Origin: Pseudomonadota bacterium
GTDB taxonomy: Bacteria > Desulfobacterota > Desulfobulbia > Desulfobulbales > JAGXFP01
Assembly: GCA_018814305.1 (NCBI GenBank)
Contig: JAHJAA010000089.1
Span: 1 to 64,000, forward strand
Length of the DNA stretch: 64,000 bases
Direction of reading: 5' to 3'
Part shown: piece by piece, positions 27,593 through 37,310 of the stretch
Layout of the letters: each line of letters starts with the position of its first letter
Position numbering within the stretch: position 1 is the stretch's first letter
Made by a program: the position numbers and the translations under genes
The notes under the pieces: model-generated
Seen by the model: only the letters and a program-made list of their open reading frames with translations
What the model was told of the DNA's origin: nothing
The model's database searches: none

Positions 27593-29467
27593 CTAAAGCT
27601 CCCGGTCCAGTTTCCTGATCAGCTCACCGGCCTTTCGGCATAACTCAGCCCCATCCGCACTTTTCCCCCCATAACGCAAGGCCTCGCATTGCTGAAAGAT
27701 ATCTTCCAGCCCGGCGATAATCTCCAGGGCAACCCCCTGGGGTTTGAGCAGAGGTTCAAGGTCCCGGACAGTGAGCGTAACCCCGGCTTGCCGGAGCTTG
27801 GCCCCCAGATAGTTTCGAAGGGCAACAAGCAGACCTTCACTCACCTGCAGGGAGTCCAATCCATTCAGCCTGGTCAGGGCCGAAGTAAACTCACCCGCAG
27901 CCCGCCGGGACCGAGACCGAGCCGGATCTCGCTTCTTTTGCCAGACCCGCCCCATGGCAAGCAGCAGATAGAAAAACGGCAGTAGAATCAAGAGACCCTG
28001 TTGCCCCTTGGAGAACAACACGCCGGGAGTAGCCGAGGGAATCGGAACCAGGAGATCATCATCCTCATAATTAAAGGCGATACCCTGATCACTCACCTTC
28101 AACTCGGTCCCGGCCACCACCTGAGGCCCGGCGGTACCCAGAGCGTCATTGGCAGTTACGGTCCGGACCTCTTCCACCTGGATGGGGATGGCCCGACTTT
28201 CAATGGTTTCATACCGGCCTGATCGCGGATTAAAAAAGGCAAAGCTCACCGGGGGAATGGCCTTAACCCCACCATGCTTGGCCCGGATGGTCTGGGTAAA
28301 GACCTTGGACCGCCCCTTAAGCTCACCGGGGGCCATGGCCTGGGGAACCTTGAACTCGGTGTTCAAGGCCGGTTGACCGGTCAAGGGCGGCAGCTCCAGA
28401 TTGTCCAGGTATTCGGGACCGGTCAGGTGGATGGTCAAGGTAATGGGGTCACCCACCCGAACCTTGACGGGCTGGGCTTCGGCAATCATGCTGAACTGCC
28501 CCACCGGTCCGGTAAAACCAGGTGGTTTTCCCTTGGCAGGCAGCTCACTGACGGTGAGGTTGATGAGTGGCGCGGGGGTGATTTCGGTCTGATAGACTCC
28601 CTGGCGACCGCCACCGAAAAAATCATTAAAAACAGAGTCATTGAACCGACTCTGACGCCGGTAGCCGGTTAAAACCTTACAGGAAACGGTGCCGCCGGAC
28701 TGAGCATAGGATCCAGCGCGGGTGGGAATTACAACCTGGCGGAAGGTAACCGTGGTAAATTCCCGTCCCTCCAGAACACCCCGCCCACGCACTGCAATAA
28801 TTTCCCGCCCGTCCAGAATCAAACGGAGCAAACTGTTCTGGTCAGTCCCAACCGGTAGCGGCAGGTCGCCGACCACAAAGGTCGGATCCTGAAATAAAGG
28901 AATGGTGAAATTAACATCCTGACATTCCTTCCCCACATACCAGGTGACGGTCAGGATCAAGGGTTCTCCCACATAGGCCCGATCCTTGGGGAGACTGATT
29001 GCAAGTTTAAAGTCATCGCTCTCTTCAGGTTCACGGGCCTTAATAGTAATAGCGCCGGTACTGAAGGTCCGACCACCGGCAACCGCATTGATCGCCGGGA
29101 TGATCAGATTCCCCGCCCGCTTGGCAGTCAACTGGTAGTTGAACAGGTACCCCCGAGAACTGATTTGGGTATATTTGCCGTTCACGATGGTAATGGACTG
29201 GCTGCTGTTCTGCTGGCCTCCCATATCCTGAACAGTGAAGTCGGTCAACCCTGAGAGATCCGGCCGGGCCGGATTGTCATCCCCGGCCACCTGGATCTGC
29301 AGAATAAACGGCTCCCCCACCATCACCTCACGGCTCTCCACCGCCGCCTGCACGGATAACTCCTGCTCCGCCGCCCCCACCCCGGCGAACCCCAGCAACA
29401 GAAACGCAGCCAATACAAGTCCCATAACTCGGCTGGATATCAAATTTATATTATTCATACAGTTCAT
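27593..29467 (-). CDS. BatD-like protein (oxygen tolerance family)
   Basis: 624 aa from the ATG at 29467; the longest frame starts at 29545 inside palindrome copy B and is unlikely. Signal peptide (VMGLVLAAFLLLGFAGVGAAE), two or three Ig-like beta domains typical of BatD (VMVGEPFILQIQVAG, VGEPLILTVTWYVGK, VRVGDPITLTIHLTG), then one helix near residue 510 and a cytoplasmic helical tail. Bat proteins are linked to stress tolerance and envelope integrity. No start has a strong ribosome site, so coupling from batC across the palindrome is not assured. Confidence 0.85.
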   Translation of the reverse strand: MNCMNNINLISSRVMGLVLAAFLLLGFAGVGAAEQELSVQAAVESREVMVGEPFILQIQVAGDDNPARPDLSGLTDFTVQDMGGQQNSSQSITIVNGKYTQISSRGYLFNYQLTAKRAGNLIIPAINAVAGGRTFSTGAITIKAREPEESDDFKLAISLPKDRAYVGEPLILTVTWYVGKECQDVNFTIPLFQDPTFVVGDLPLPVGTDQNSLLRLILDGREIIAVRGRGVLEGREFTTVTFRQVVIPTRAGSYAQSGGTVSCKVLTGYRRQSRFNDSVFNDFFGGGRQGVYQTEITPAPLINLTVSELPAKGKPPGFTGPVGQFSMIAEAQPVKVRVGDPITLTIHLTGPEYLDNLELPPLTGQPALNTEFKVPQAMAPGELKGRSKVFTQTIRAKHGGVKAIPPVSFAFFNPRSGRYETIESRAIPIQVEEVRTVTANDALGTAGPQVVAGTELKVSDQGIAFNYEDDDLLVPIPSATPGVLFSKGQQGLLILLPFFYLLLAMGRVWQKKRDPARSRSRRAAGEFTSALTRLNGLDSLQVSEGLLVALRNYLGAKLRQAGVTLTVRDLEPLLKPQGVALEIIAGLEDIFQQCEALRYGGKSADGAELCRKAGELIRKLDREL

Positions 29468-29491
29468 GAAACACTGCTCAAATGAATTCTC

Positions 29492-29599
29492 GGGAAAAGT
29501 CCCAAGGAGTTGGAGATACGAGGCATCCACCGGTTCACTATACAATAGTATGTGAACCGGTGGATAACGAAGTAGATCCTGCTCCCTGGGACTTTTCCC
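29492..29599 (-). repeat. Stop-anchored long palindrome, copy B, between batC and batD
   Basis: 108 nt. Outer arms GGGAAAAGTCCC (29492-29503) and GGGACTTTTCCC (29588-29599); inner arms ATCCACCGGTTCAC (29525-29538) and GTGAACCGGTGGAT (29552-29565); between them three short paired blocks separated by 2-nt internal loops. Read on the minus strand it begins one nt after the batC stop codon. Confidence 0.88.
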
Positions 29600-29600
29600 A

Positions 29601-30761
29601 TCACCAGTCTTTTTCTACGGCTTGGTAGCCTATAATCCCCCGGAGCTGGCGCTCCTGACGATCGGATTTTTCCTGATTTAAAATCTGATGGGCGGTTTGA
29701 TCGGGTGGCGGGGTCTCATCCGAAGGCTGCCCGGCCTGCTCCTGGCCCTGCGCTTCTCCCTGATCCTGTTCGGAGGTCTCCTGCTCCGGTTGCTTTTCCT
29801 CGGAACCGGCCTCCTGGTTCTCTTTTTCACCCGGCGAATCATTATTCTGGGCAGCGGCCAGAGCCTTGCTCAATTCATCGGCCGCCTGTTGTTGGTCCTC
29901 CCGGGCCTCTTGAAACTTCCCGTCCTTCATTTTATCAACCGCGTCCTGCTGTTTTTCCTGGGCCTGATCAAGATGACGGCGCATTGCATCAGACTTGGAC
30001 TCAGCCTGATCGGCAAACTGACCGGTCTCGGTGTTAAGGTTTTTCTGCTCCTCGGTCCGGGTCTGGCGTTCTTTATCTCCTTGCGGATCAGCGTTATTCT
30101 GATCGGCCGCCTGCCGCTGGCGATCAATCAAGTCTTTCAACTGCTGCTGATCGTTCTGGTTCGATTGGTCCTGACCCGGTTGCTTATTATCACCCTGCCC
30201 CTGCTGTCCCTGGCCCTGTTGATTGTTGTCACCCTCTTGCTGCTGGTCTCCCTGGTCATGGGGTTGTTGGGGCTGATTGGCCAGAAGTTCACGAAGGGCC
30301 TTGATCCGTTGCCGGGAAATCTCCAGGTTCCGACCGGCAGCGAGATCGCTTGGATCACCTTCCAGGGCCTGTCTATAATAGCGACTTCCATTCTGAAACT
30401 GCTCCATGGCCTTTTGAGGTTCAGCTGTCGCGGCCTGTTCCCCCTTCATGAACGCACCGTTCCCCAGGTTATAGAGGATCTTGGTGCGAAGTCCGGGGTC
30501 AGCCCCATCCAGGGCCTGCTGCCAAGCCTCAAGGGCCCCGTGATAGTCCTGCTGCCGATACAGGGCGGCCCCCCGATTAAACCGGGCCACCGCCCCGGTG
30601 GGATCCTTGGTCAGGGCGGCATCATAGGCGCTGACCGCCTCATCATATTTTTCCGCCTGATAGGCCTGATTGCCTTCAGCCACCATCCCCCGAACCGTGG
30701 CGGCCACAACCGGCACGGCCGCAATCAGGACCACTAAAAGTGATACAAAGAAACGGTTCAT
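29601..30761 (-). CDS. BatC-like TPR protein
   Basis: 386 aa from the ATG at 30761, which overlaps the batB stop as ATGA. Signal peptide or anchor helix (FFVSLLVVLIAAVPVVAA), three TPR units (about 28-135), then a long Gln/Asp/Glu-rich low-complexity region (about 150-360) that must be disordered. This build is usual for BatC homologues. Palindrome copy B begins immediately after its stop. Confidence 0.85.
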   Translation of the reverse strand: MNRFFVSLLVVLIAAVPVVAATVRGMVAEGNQAYQAEKYDEAVSAYDAALTKDPTGAVARFNRGAALYRQQDYHGALEAWQQALDGADPGLRTKILYNLGNGAFMKGEQAATAEPQKAMEQFQNGSRYYRQALEGDPSDLAAGRNLEISRQRIKALRELLANQPQQPHDQGDQQQEGDNNQQGQGQQGQGDNKQPGQDQSNQNDQQQLKDLIDRQRQAADQNNADPQGDKERQTRTEEQKNLNTETGQFADQAESKSDAMRRHLDQAQEKQQDAVDKMKDGKFQEAREDQQQAADELSKALAAAQNNDSPGEKENQEAGSEEKQPEQETSEQDQGEAQGQEQAGQPSDETPPPDQTAHQILNQEKSDRQERQLRGIIGYQAVEKDW

Positions 30762-31783
30762 GGGCGTCTCTCCCCGGCAAGCCTGCCTCTCTCCCGAATG
30801 ACCAGTTCCAAGCAAAGCAGGAACAGGGCCAATCCCAGAAAGATCTGAAATTTTTCCTCATAACGACGGATGGTCTTGGTTTCGATCTTCCGTCCTTCGC
30901 TGGCCGCGACCAGATCCAGATAAACCCGCCCCAGATCGATATTACCGGTTGCAACCGGAAGATAACGGCCACCCGGAGTGGCCAGGGCCATCTTCCGTAA
31001 GGTTTCACCACCAAGCCGGGTCCAGACCTCCTGCCCTTGATATTTGAGGAAACTCTGGCGGCCCTGATTGTCGGTAATGGGGATCCGTCGACCTTCTTTT
31101 TCATCACCGAGACCGACAATAATCAACCGGATCCCCTGTTCACCGGCCTTGCCAGCTGCCTCCACCGGGAAGCTCTCCTGGTCGTCACCGTCGGTGATCA
31201 GGATGATATCACGATACTCCTTCTGCTGGGCATCAAAAACCTCAGTCATCACAGTCCGGAGGGCATCACCGATCATGGTGCCGCCCCGGGTGACGCTTTG
31301 GGGAGAGAGATCCTCCAGGGCCATCTGAAAAAATCCGTAATCAGTGGTCAAGGGACAGACCACCGAGGCCCTCCCGGCAAAGGCCACCAAGGCAACCCGA
31401 TCTCCGCTCAGTTTTTCCACCGAATCCATAATGGCGATCTTGGCCCGTTCCAGGCGGTTGGGGGCCAAGTCCTCGGCCAACATGGAGCGGGAGACATCAA
31501 GCATATAGACCACATCGCGCCCCTTCCTGGTCACCGGCGTTTCGGTAAGGTTCCAGGATGGCCGGGCCAGTCCGATAACGATCAGCACAAAGGCGCCCAG
31601 GAGGCAACCAGCCTTCCAAAACCGCCGCTGCCCAGAGGCCTTGAGCAAGCTCCGTTGCGAAACGCTGAGCCGAGCCAGGGCACTTCGACGCTGCCGAAAA
31701 CCATAGAAGTAAAGCGCGGCCAACAGCAGCAGGACCCAGAGCAAATGAAGACTCGTAATATCGGCAAAATGGAGGGTATTCAT
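30758..31783 (-). CDS. BatB-like von Willebrand A domain membrane protein
   Basis: 341 aa: N-terminal helices (about 8-28, 55-75), a VWA domain (about 85-290) with an intact MIDAS (DVSRSM, with later T and D residues in TRGGTMIGDAL and ITDGDDQES), and a C-terminal helix. One nt after batA and overlapping batC by four nt. Metal-dependent protein-binding scaffold in the Bat complex. Confidence 0.9.
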   Translation of the reverse strand: MNTLHFADITSLHLLWVLLLLAALYFYGFRQRRSALARLSVSQRSLLKASGQRRFWKAGCLLGAFVLIVIGLARPSWNLTETPVTRKGRDVVYMLDVSRSMLAEDLAPNRLERAKIAIMDSVEKLSGDRVALVAFAGRASVVCPLTTDYGFFQMALEDLSPQSVTRGGTMIGDALRTVMTEVFDAQQKEYRDIILITDGDDQESFPVEAAGKAGEQGIRLIIVGLGDEKEGRRIPITDNQGRQSFLKYQGQEVWTRLGGETLRKMALATPGGRYLPVATGNIDLGRVYLDLVAASEGRKIETKTIRRYEEKFQIFLGLALFLLCLELVIRERGRLAGERRP

Positions 31784-31784
31784 C

Positions 31785-32867
31785 TCAAGGGACCCTCCGT
31801 AAAACGGTGGTGTTCAAAAACACTTCCAGCAGGAGCAGGATCAAAGCTGCCAAGGCAAAGGGCGGAAAATATTCCCGATAATCCATATGCCGGACGCTCT
31901 TGACCTCACTTTTTTCGAGTTGATCAATCTCCCGATAAATGGCCCGGAGGCCCTTGTCATCCTCAGCCATCCGAAAGATCCCCCCCGTATCATCGGCCAG
32001 CTTCTGCAGGAGATCCTGATCAACCGAGGGACCCTGGGGAATCCTGAGCCCAAAAAAGCCGGTAGCAACTGGCTGATCACCGCCGACCCCGATAGTATAT
32101 ATCTTGATGCCCCATTTCTTAGCCAGTGCCGCCGCAGCCAGAGGATCGTTTCTCCCCCGGTTGTTGCGGCCATCGGTAAGCAGAATAATAATCTTGCTCT
32201 TGATTTCATAATCCTCTTTTGGTGCCTCAGCGTCACGGCCCATAACCCGATCGGCCGCCCGACCGTATCGACTCAACTCCTGTTCCGCCGTCCGCAACCG
32301 GGCCGCAGCCAACATCAGGCCATCGCCGATGGCAGTCCCATCCTCCTCCCGGGTTTTTACCAAGGTGATCCGATCCAGAAAGGAGGCCAGAGCACCATGG
32401 GCCAGAGTCAGAGGACCGATGGTATCGGCATATCCGGCAAAGGTAACAAGCCCCACCAGATCACTGGGGCGTCCCGTCAATTGATCTCCGTTACCTTGGA
32501 CAAACTCACCAAAAACCCGCTTGACCACCTCAAGCCGGGTCAGATCTCGTCCACCAAAGTTCATCTCTTCACCCATACTGCCGGAGCGATCCACCACCAT
32601 CTCAATGGCGATCCCCTGGTTGAGGTCATAGACCTTCTCCAGCCCGAGCTGGGGCCGGGCCAGGCAGATCACCAGGGAGATCAGCATGATCACCCGGAGG
32701 AGCAGGGGCAAGTGACTCAAACGTTGCCGCCAACCCGGTTTAATTCCGCCGGCCAGTGACACTGAAGAAAAAAGCACGGAGGGCCGCAGCCGGGTTCGCC
32801 AATGGGACCAGACCAGAACGGGTATGACCAGGAGCAATAGCAAGGCCCAGGGATTAGCAAAGGTCAT
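31785..32867 (-). CDS. BatA-like von Willebrand A domain membrane protein
   Basis: 360 aa: N-terminal helices (about 5-22, 55-75), VWA domain (about 85-310) with MIDAS DRSGSMG and the later TAIGDGL and LTDGRNNRG segments, and a C-terminal helix. The ATG overlaps the upstream stop by four nt. Expected to pair with BatB. Confidence 0.9.
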   Translation of the reverse strand: MTFANPWALLLLLVIPVLVWSHWRTRLRPSVLFSSVSLAGGIKPGWRQRLSHLPLLLRVIMLISLVICLARPQLGLEKVYDLNQGIAIEMVVDRSGSMGEEMNFGGRDLTRLEVVKRVFGEFVQGNGDQLTGRPSDLVGLVTFAGYADTIGPLTLAHGALASFLDRITLVKTREEDGTAIGDGLMLAAARLRTAEQELSRYGRAADRVMGRDAEAPKEDYEIKSKIIILLTDGRNNRGRNDPLAAAALAKKWGIKIYTIGVGGDQPVATGFFGLRIPQGPSVDQDLLQKLADDTGGIFRMAEDDKGLRAIYREIDQLEKSEVKSVRHMDYREYFPPFALAALILLLLEVFLNTTVLRRVP

Positions 32868-33895
32868 GACGTGCTCTCCCGAGTGGCGTTCGTGGTGGCC
32901 GAATCGATGATCTCCCGGCAGATCTCGATGGAATGATCAATCTCCTCGGTGGAGGGAAGCGAACGGGCAAATTTGACCAGATCACACTGGGTCAGGAAAT
33001 GGCGCAGCAGTCCATGGAGCTTGGTATCAAACAGCTCCCGGCGATGACCCAGGTCGGTCAAAAATTCCTCGGTGGTCTGCTCCGGGGCCCGGAGACCGAA
33101 GCGGTTTTCCAGATAATGCCGCAGGATATGGGAGAGACGCAGATGAAACTCCTTGATCAACCCCTGACCAAGCAGCCCGGCGCCAAGGAGTTGATCCAGC
33201 TCACGCCGGGCGACTTCCCGGGGAGAAGGTGGGGGGGGCGGCGGCCGATTACGCCTTCTGCGAATCAGGAAAAAGATCACGGCGCCGAGGAGAGCAATAA
33301 TGAAAAGACCACCACCAATCCAGGCCGCAACAATCCAGGGATTGAGGGGTTGAGCCACCGGTTCGACAATATCCCCGATGGTCTGATTGGGGTTGGCATC
33401 AAGGAGTGAGACAACGGTGAATTGGATCGCCTCGCTCTTTACATTCTCCACCAGTCCGTTTTTAGACTGAAAGCTGACCACCAATGGTGGCAGGCTGTAG
33501 TCGCCAGCCAAATACGGTTCCAGGAGATAGGTCCGGGACACCTGCTGCCGGTCTTTGCCGATCAGTTTGGGGGCCTGGTCCCGATTTTCGAGGAGGGTAA
33601 AATCACCTAGAGCCCCTTCGGGCGACGGCAGATCAATGACAACATCTTCCGGACCCTCCGCCGTCAGAGTCAGTTCGAGCCGGTCGGCCACGCTCAAAGA
33701 ATTTCGATTGAGGGTTCTGGTTAAACGATAAGGGCCACTGGTAACAGTTTCGACCAAAGTGGGAAGCTGTACTTCCGGTTGGGTCTTGGCAGGCGGCACC
33801 GCCACCCCTTCACCCGCCAGGGCCCCATTGCCTGAAATCACTACCAAGGCAATCAGCACGCATCCGAGAAAAATTCGTCCGAGCCAATCCCTCAT
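32864..33895 (-). CDS. Exported single-pass protein of the Bat operon (BatD-related/DUF4381-like)
   Basis: 343 aa: signal peptide (to ALAG), one Ig-like beta domain (about 50-165, LSVADRLELTLTAEG), one membrane helix (about 190-213), an Arg then Pro-rich hinge (RRRRNRPPPPPP), and a cytoplasmic helical domain resembling the tail of BatD. This position between DUF58 and batA is standard for such operons. Overlaps both neighbours by four nt. Confidence 0.75.
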   Translation of the reverse strand: MRDWLGRIFLGCVLIALVVISGNGALAGEGVAVPPAKTQPEVQLPTLVETVTSGPYRLTRTLNRNSLSVADRLELTLTAEGPEDVVIDLPSPEGALGDFTLLENRDQAPKLIGKDRQQVSRTYLLEPYLAGDYSLPPLVVSFQSKNGLVENVKSEAIQFTVVSLLDANPNQTIGDIVEPVAQPLNPWIVAAWIGGGLFIIALLGAVIFFLIRRRRNRPPPPPPSPREVARRELDQLLGAGLLGQGLIKEFHLRLSHILRHYLENRFGLRAPEQTTEEFLTDLGHRRELFDTKLHGLLRHFLTQCDLVKFARSLPSTEEIDHSIEICREIIDSATTNATRESTS

Positions 33896-34776
33896 GCCCG
33901 ATTGCGCCTCCGCTCGCGGGTCCGGAAGAAACGGACCAAATCCAAGACATAATCATCGGAGGTGATCAAGGGGATATGATCGGCCCCCTGGGAGGTCAGG
34001 GAAGCGGCCAGAATCTCCCGGCGCAGATGGCCGTTGCGGCGATACTCCTCACGAACCCGGCGAGAGCCGGTATCAACAAGCAGGGGCGCTCCGGTTTCCG
34101 CATCGAGGAGTTCCAATAGACCCACATCAGGCAACTCCAGTTCCTGGGGATCACTCATGGAGACCGCAATAAGATCGTGACGACGGGCGGCGATTCGAAG
34201 GGAGCCGGAAAAATCCGGGGCCAAAAAATCTGAGACCAGAAAGGTGACGCACCGCTTGGTCATGATCCTGCCGAAATAATCCAAGGCTGCATTTATATTG
34301 GTGCCGGTGGAACCAGGGGTAAAATAGAGCAATTCTCGAACCAGGCGGAGAACATGGGAGGCCCCCTTGCGCGGCGGAATAAAGAGTTCGACCTGATCGG
34401 TAAAAATGATCAACCCGACCTTATCGTTATTGCGAATGGCGGAAAAGGCGAGCAGGGCACAGAGTTCGGCGGCCACTTCATTTTTCTGGCGTCCGGTGGA
34501 ACCGAAATAGCCGGAAGCCGAGAGATCGACCAGAAAAAAAACAGTGAGCTCCCGTTCCTCCACGTAACTCTTGATATGGGGGATACCGGTGCGAGCGGTG
34601 ACGTTCCAGTCGATGGTGCGCACATCGTCACCGGGCTGGTATTCACGGACCTCATCGAACTCCATTCCCTGGCCTTTGAAGACACTATGGTACTCTCCGG
34701 CCAGAACGTCGTTAACCGCCTTGCTGGTGAGGATCTGAATCCGCCGAACCTGTCGGGCAAGATCTCGGGGCAGCAT
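33892..34776 (-). CDS. DUF58 protein of the MoxR/Bat operon
   Basis: 294 aa cytoplasmic protein with the DUF58 core EFDEVREYQPGDDVRTIDWN followed by a VWA-like domain (VFFLVDLSASG, a MIDAS-like DxSxS). DUF58 proteins are the regular partners of MoxR ATPases. Starts five nt after moxR. Confidence 0.92.
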   Translation of the reverse strand: MLPRDLARQVRRIQILTSKAVNDVLAGEYHSVFKGQGMEFDEVREYQPGDDVRTIDWNVTARTGIPHIKSYVEERELTVFFLVDLSASGYFGSTGRQKNEVAAELCALLAFSAIRNNDKVGLIIFTDQVELFIPPRKGASHVLRLVRELLYFTPGSTGTNINAALDYFGRIMTKRCVTFLVSDFLAPDFSGSLRIAARRHDLIAVSMSDPQELELPDVGLLELLDAETGAPLLVDTGSRRVREEYRRNGHLRREILAASLTSQGADHIPLITSDDYVLDLVRFFRTRERRRNRA

Positions 34777-34781
34777 ATCGT

Positions 34782-35768
34782 TTAAGGGACCTCAACCCGA
34801 TCCAGAACGAGTTGCACGATATCCTCGGGACTCTTCTCCTCGGCCTCGGCCTCATAGCTCACCGCAATTCGGTGGCGCAACACATCCATGGCGATGGACT
34901 TCACATCCTGGGGGACCACATAGCCCCGACCGGCCAAAAGCGCCATGGCCCTGGCGCCCATGGCCAGGTAAATTGTCGCCCGCGGGGAGGCCCCGTAGCG
35001 GATCAGTTCCGGATCGATGCCATAGCGGTCCGGTTGGCGGGTGGCGGTCACCAGGTTGACGATATACTCTTCGATCTTTTCATCCAGATAAATCTGATCG
35101 GTCAATTGGCGCAAGCGGGTTATTTCGGGCGCGCCAATAACCGGAGTGATCTCGGGCAGCGGGGTCGACGTCGCCATCCGCCGAAGAATCTCCCGTTCTT
35201 CGGTGGGAGTCGGATAGGTGATGGAAAGCTTCAACATGAACCGATCCACTTGAGCCTCAGGCAGCGGATAGGTCCCCTCCTGCTCCACCGGATTCTGGGT
35301 GGCCAGGACCATGAATGGTTCATCCAGAGGATATGTGGTGTCGCCGATGGTCACCTGCCGCTCCTGCATCGCTTCGAGCAGCGCGCTCTGGACCTTGGCC
35401 GGGGCCCGATTGATCTCGTCGGCCAGGATAATATTGGTAAAGATCGGGCCCTTGCGGGTGGTGAATTCACCACTCTTGGGGTTATAGATCAAGGTTCCGA
35501 TCAGGTCGCCGGGCAGAAGATCCGGAGTGAACTGGATCCGGTGAAATGAGGCGGCAATGGCCCGGGCCAGGGTGGTAACGGTGAGACTCTTGGCCAATCC
35601 GGGAAGTCCCTCAATAAGGACATGACTGTTGCAGAGGAGGGCAATGAGTAATCGATCCACCAGTTCGCTCTGGCCAACGATAACCTTGCCCAGTTCGCGG
35701 CGAATCTGGTTCAAGAGGATACATTCCTGTTCGGCCTTTTCGGTAATAGCTTTGATATCGGTTGTCAT
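34782..35768 (-). CDS. MoxR family AAA+ ATPase
   Basis: 328 aa from the ATG at 35768, preceded by AGGA 8 nt upstream; the frame upstream to 35891 is not protein-like. AAA+ core with Walker A GLPGLAKSL, Walker B IILADEINRAP, and the MoxR block QNPVEQEGTYPLPEAQVDRF (20 residues). MoxR chaperones act with VWA proteins, here probably DUF58, BatA and BatB. First gene of the eight-gene operon. Confidence 0.95.
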   Translation of the reverse strand: MTTDIKAITEKAEQECILLNQIRRELGKVIVGQSELVDRLLIALLCNSHVLIEGLPGLAKSLTVTTLARAIAASFHRIQFTPDLLPGDLIGTLIYNPKSGEFTTRKGPIFTNIILADEINRAPAKVQSALLEAMQERQVTIGDTTYPLDEPFMVLATQNPVEQEGTYPLPEAQVDRFMLKLSITYPTPTEEREILRRMATSTPLPEITPVIGAPEITRLRQLTDQIYLDEKIEEYIVNLVTATRQPDRYGIDPELIRYGASPRATIYLAMGARAMALLAGRGYVVPQDVKSIAMDVLRHRIAVSYEAEAEEKSPEDIVQLVLDRVEVP

Positions 35769-36032
35769 GATTGTTGTCCTGTCTCCTGATTCTTTCGTAG
35801 ATCCAACCGGAAGCGGCTGGAGGGAGCCACGCCTTTTTACCGGGTGCCGACCCGAAAATGGGGCCAGAAAACACCGAGCCTCAAAGCACACTCCCAGGCC
35901 AGCCCCGATCCGCCTGCCCAGGGTACCGTTGATAGCGAATAAATCAAACTGAATAAAGCCGAGGCTGGTGATCCTGCCGGATGATTATCCGGACCCTGGT
36001 CTTGATAAGCCCACCGGGAATGCGGGCCAAGC

Positions 36033-36048
36033 CTTGTCATGTGACAAG
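36033..36048. promoter_or_regulatory. Operator-like dyad upstream of moxR
   Basis: CTTGTCA-TG-TGACAAG, extended on both sides by CCAA and TTGG with a 2-nt offset. About 265 nt before the moxR ATG. The symmetry suits a dimeric regulator; no regulator is assigned. Confidence 0.35.
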
Positions 36049-36145
36049 TTGGCTAGAAGATAAAAACCGAGGGGGGATCTGTCAATGTTCCCACAAAAAA
36101 AAATTGCGGGATGACGATAGCTTTTGGGGGGAATCAAAAAGGGGA

Positions 36146-36182
36146 CCGGCCTGAGCCCCTAGGGAGGAAGGACTCAGGCCGG
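36146..36182 (-). terminator. Probable terminator of the DUF1566 gene
   Basis: CCGGCCTGAG (36146-36155) pairs with CTCAGGCCGG (36173-36182), 10 perfect bp. On the minus strand it is followed by TCCCCTTTTTG. Confidence 0.7.
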
Positions 36183-36217
36183 CGAAGGAGAAAAAGGACT
36201 ACTTGACCGCGGAGAGC

Positions 36218-37165
36218 TCAGACAGTTGAGCGACAAGCCCTGCCGAAACCTCCGGGGATCGTGCCGGAGGCCCAGAATGTGGCCCCCTGCTTGAAGTCAA
36301 CAAACCAGTATCCCCCAGGCCGCCGTTGATCGGCGGAAAAAATGAAGGGCTGGTCTGAAGAAAAACTGGCATCAATATGGAGACCCTTGGGGTTGCTTGC
36401 TTTCCCCAGAAGGGACATGGCCTCTTCAATGGTTGGCAGTCGCCAGTCGCTGTAACCGGCGAATTTCTGATGATTCAGTTCATCAACATAACTTTTGACC
36501 TTGTGAATGTTGGTCAGATCACAACCGCCACGTTGCCACATGATGCCGGTGACCCGTTCGGTGACAGTGAGTGCATCACCGTTATCCACCAGGAAGGATT
36601 CAACACCCCCCTCGGGATTGGTGCTACTATCAAAGTATTTCCCTGCAACAATGGCCTCTTTTAACTCATCATCGCTGAACGTCAGGGGATTCGAGCGGAC
36701 CGTTCTGCTGATTAGATCGTCGGTAACAACCTCCTTGCCAGGGAGCTTGGTGGTCAGATCTTCCCGGATTACCTCACCGATCAACGATTCCACCAGGGAC
36801 AGATTGTGCCCATCGATAATATTTTCAATCAACCATTGCCGCATGGCCTGGTTGACCGCGTAGCTCTTATCCAATGAGATGGAGCGACCTTCATCTGCAG
36901 CACATTGATCGATCAACTCCTGGGGAGCCTTGATCCGGGCCATAATCCGGGCGTGTTTGACCCCCCGCTCCATCAGGTACAGGCCAAAGGGCTTCTCCCA
37001 GCCATCAACGTAGAAATAATAAAATTTCTCGTCATTGTTCCGGATCCTCTCACCGTTCTTCCCGCCCCAACTTTCAAACATGGTAAAGGTATAGGTGGGG
37101 GTAATTTCCCAGTCGATGGAAAAGGGGACGTCCCCAGTCAATTGCAGGGTTTGTGCGAGATCCAT
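36218..37165 (-). CDS. DUF1566 (Lcl-like) domain protein
   Basis: 315 aa with no signal peptide visible. The C-terminal third (about 195-315) has the DUF1566 pattern: VTERVTGIMWQRGG, YSDWRLPTIEEAMSLL and GYWFVDFKQG. The N-terminal part (about 1-190) is unrecognised, helical and acidic. A strong ribosome site (AGGAGGAA) precedes the ATG. Monocistronic. This is the second protein of this domain class here, the other being the surface lipoprotein at 20834; such domains occur in adhesins, but this copy seems cytoplasmic. Confidence 0.78.
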   Translation of the reverse strand: MDLAQTLQLTGDVPFSIDWEITPTYTFTMFESWGGKNGERIRNNDEKFYYFYVDGWEKPFGLYLMERGVKHARIMARIKAPQELIDQCAADEGRSISLDKSYAVNQAMRQWLIENIIDGHNLSLVESLIGEVIREDLTTKLPGKEVVTDDLISRTVRSNPLTFSDDELKEAIVAGKYFDSSTNPEGGVESFLVDNGDALTVTERVTGIMWQRGGCDLTNIHKVKSYVDELNHQKFAGYSDWRLPTIEEAMSLLGKASNPKGLHIDASFSSDQPFIFSADQRRPGGYWFVDFKQGATFWASGTIPGGFGRACRSTV

Positions 37166-37310
37166 GTATTCCTCCTTCGGTGATCGTTCTTGACGTGAAT
37201 CATTTTAACTTTCATAATTTTAATGACAGTGCAGATAGCGTATACTTCAAAAAGCTTGATCACCTCTATATGAACCCTCTTTCACCTGGTAATATGAGAT
37301 GAGAACAATA

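Larger units (their letters stand above)
35769..36217. other. Upstream region of the moxR/bat operon
   Basis: 449 nt. Contains two dyads: CCGGAT-gatt-ATCCGG (about 35978-35993) and CTTGTCA-tg-TGACAAG (36033-36048, listed separately), then the terminator of the neighbouring gene. No protein-coding sequence seen. Confidence 0.5.

Noticed and set aside
29688-30737. 349-codon open frame on the plus strand inside batC
   Set aside because: Antisense shadow of the Gln/Asp-rich batC gene; Leu/Ile-rich by complement, no ribosome site, and batC has clear TPRs.
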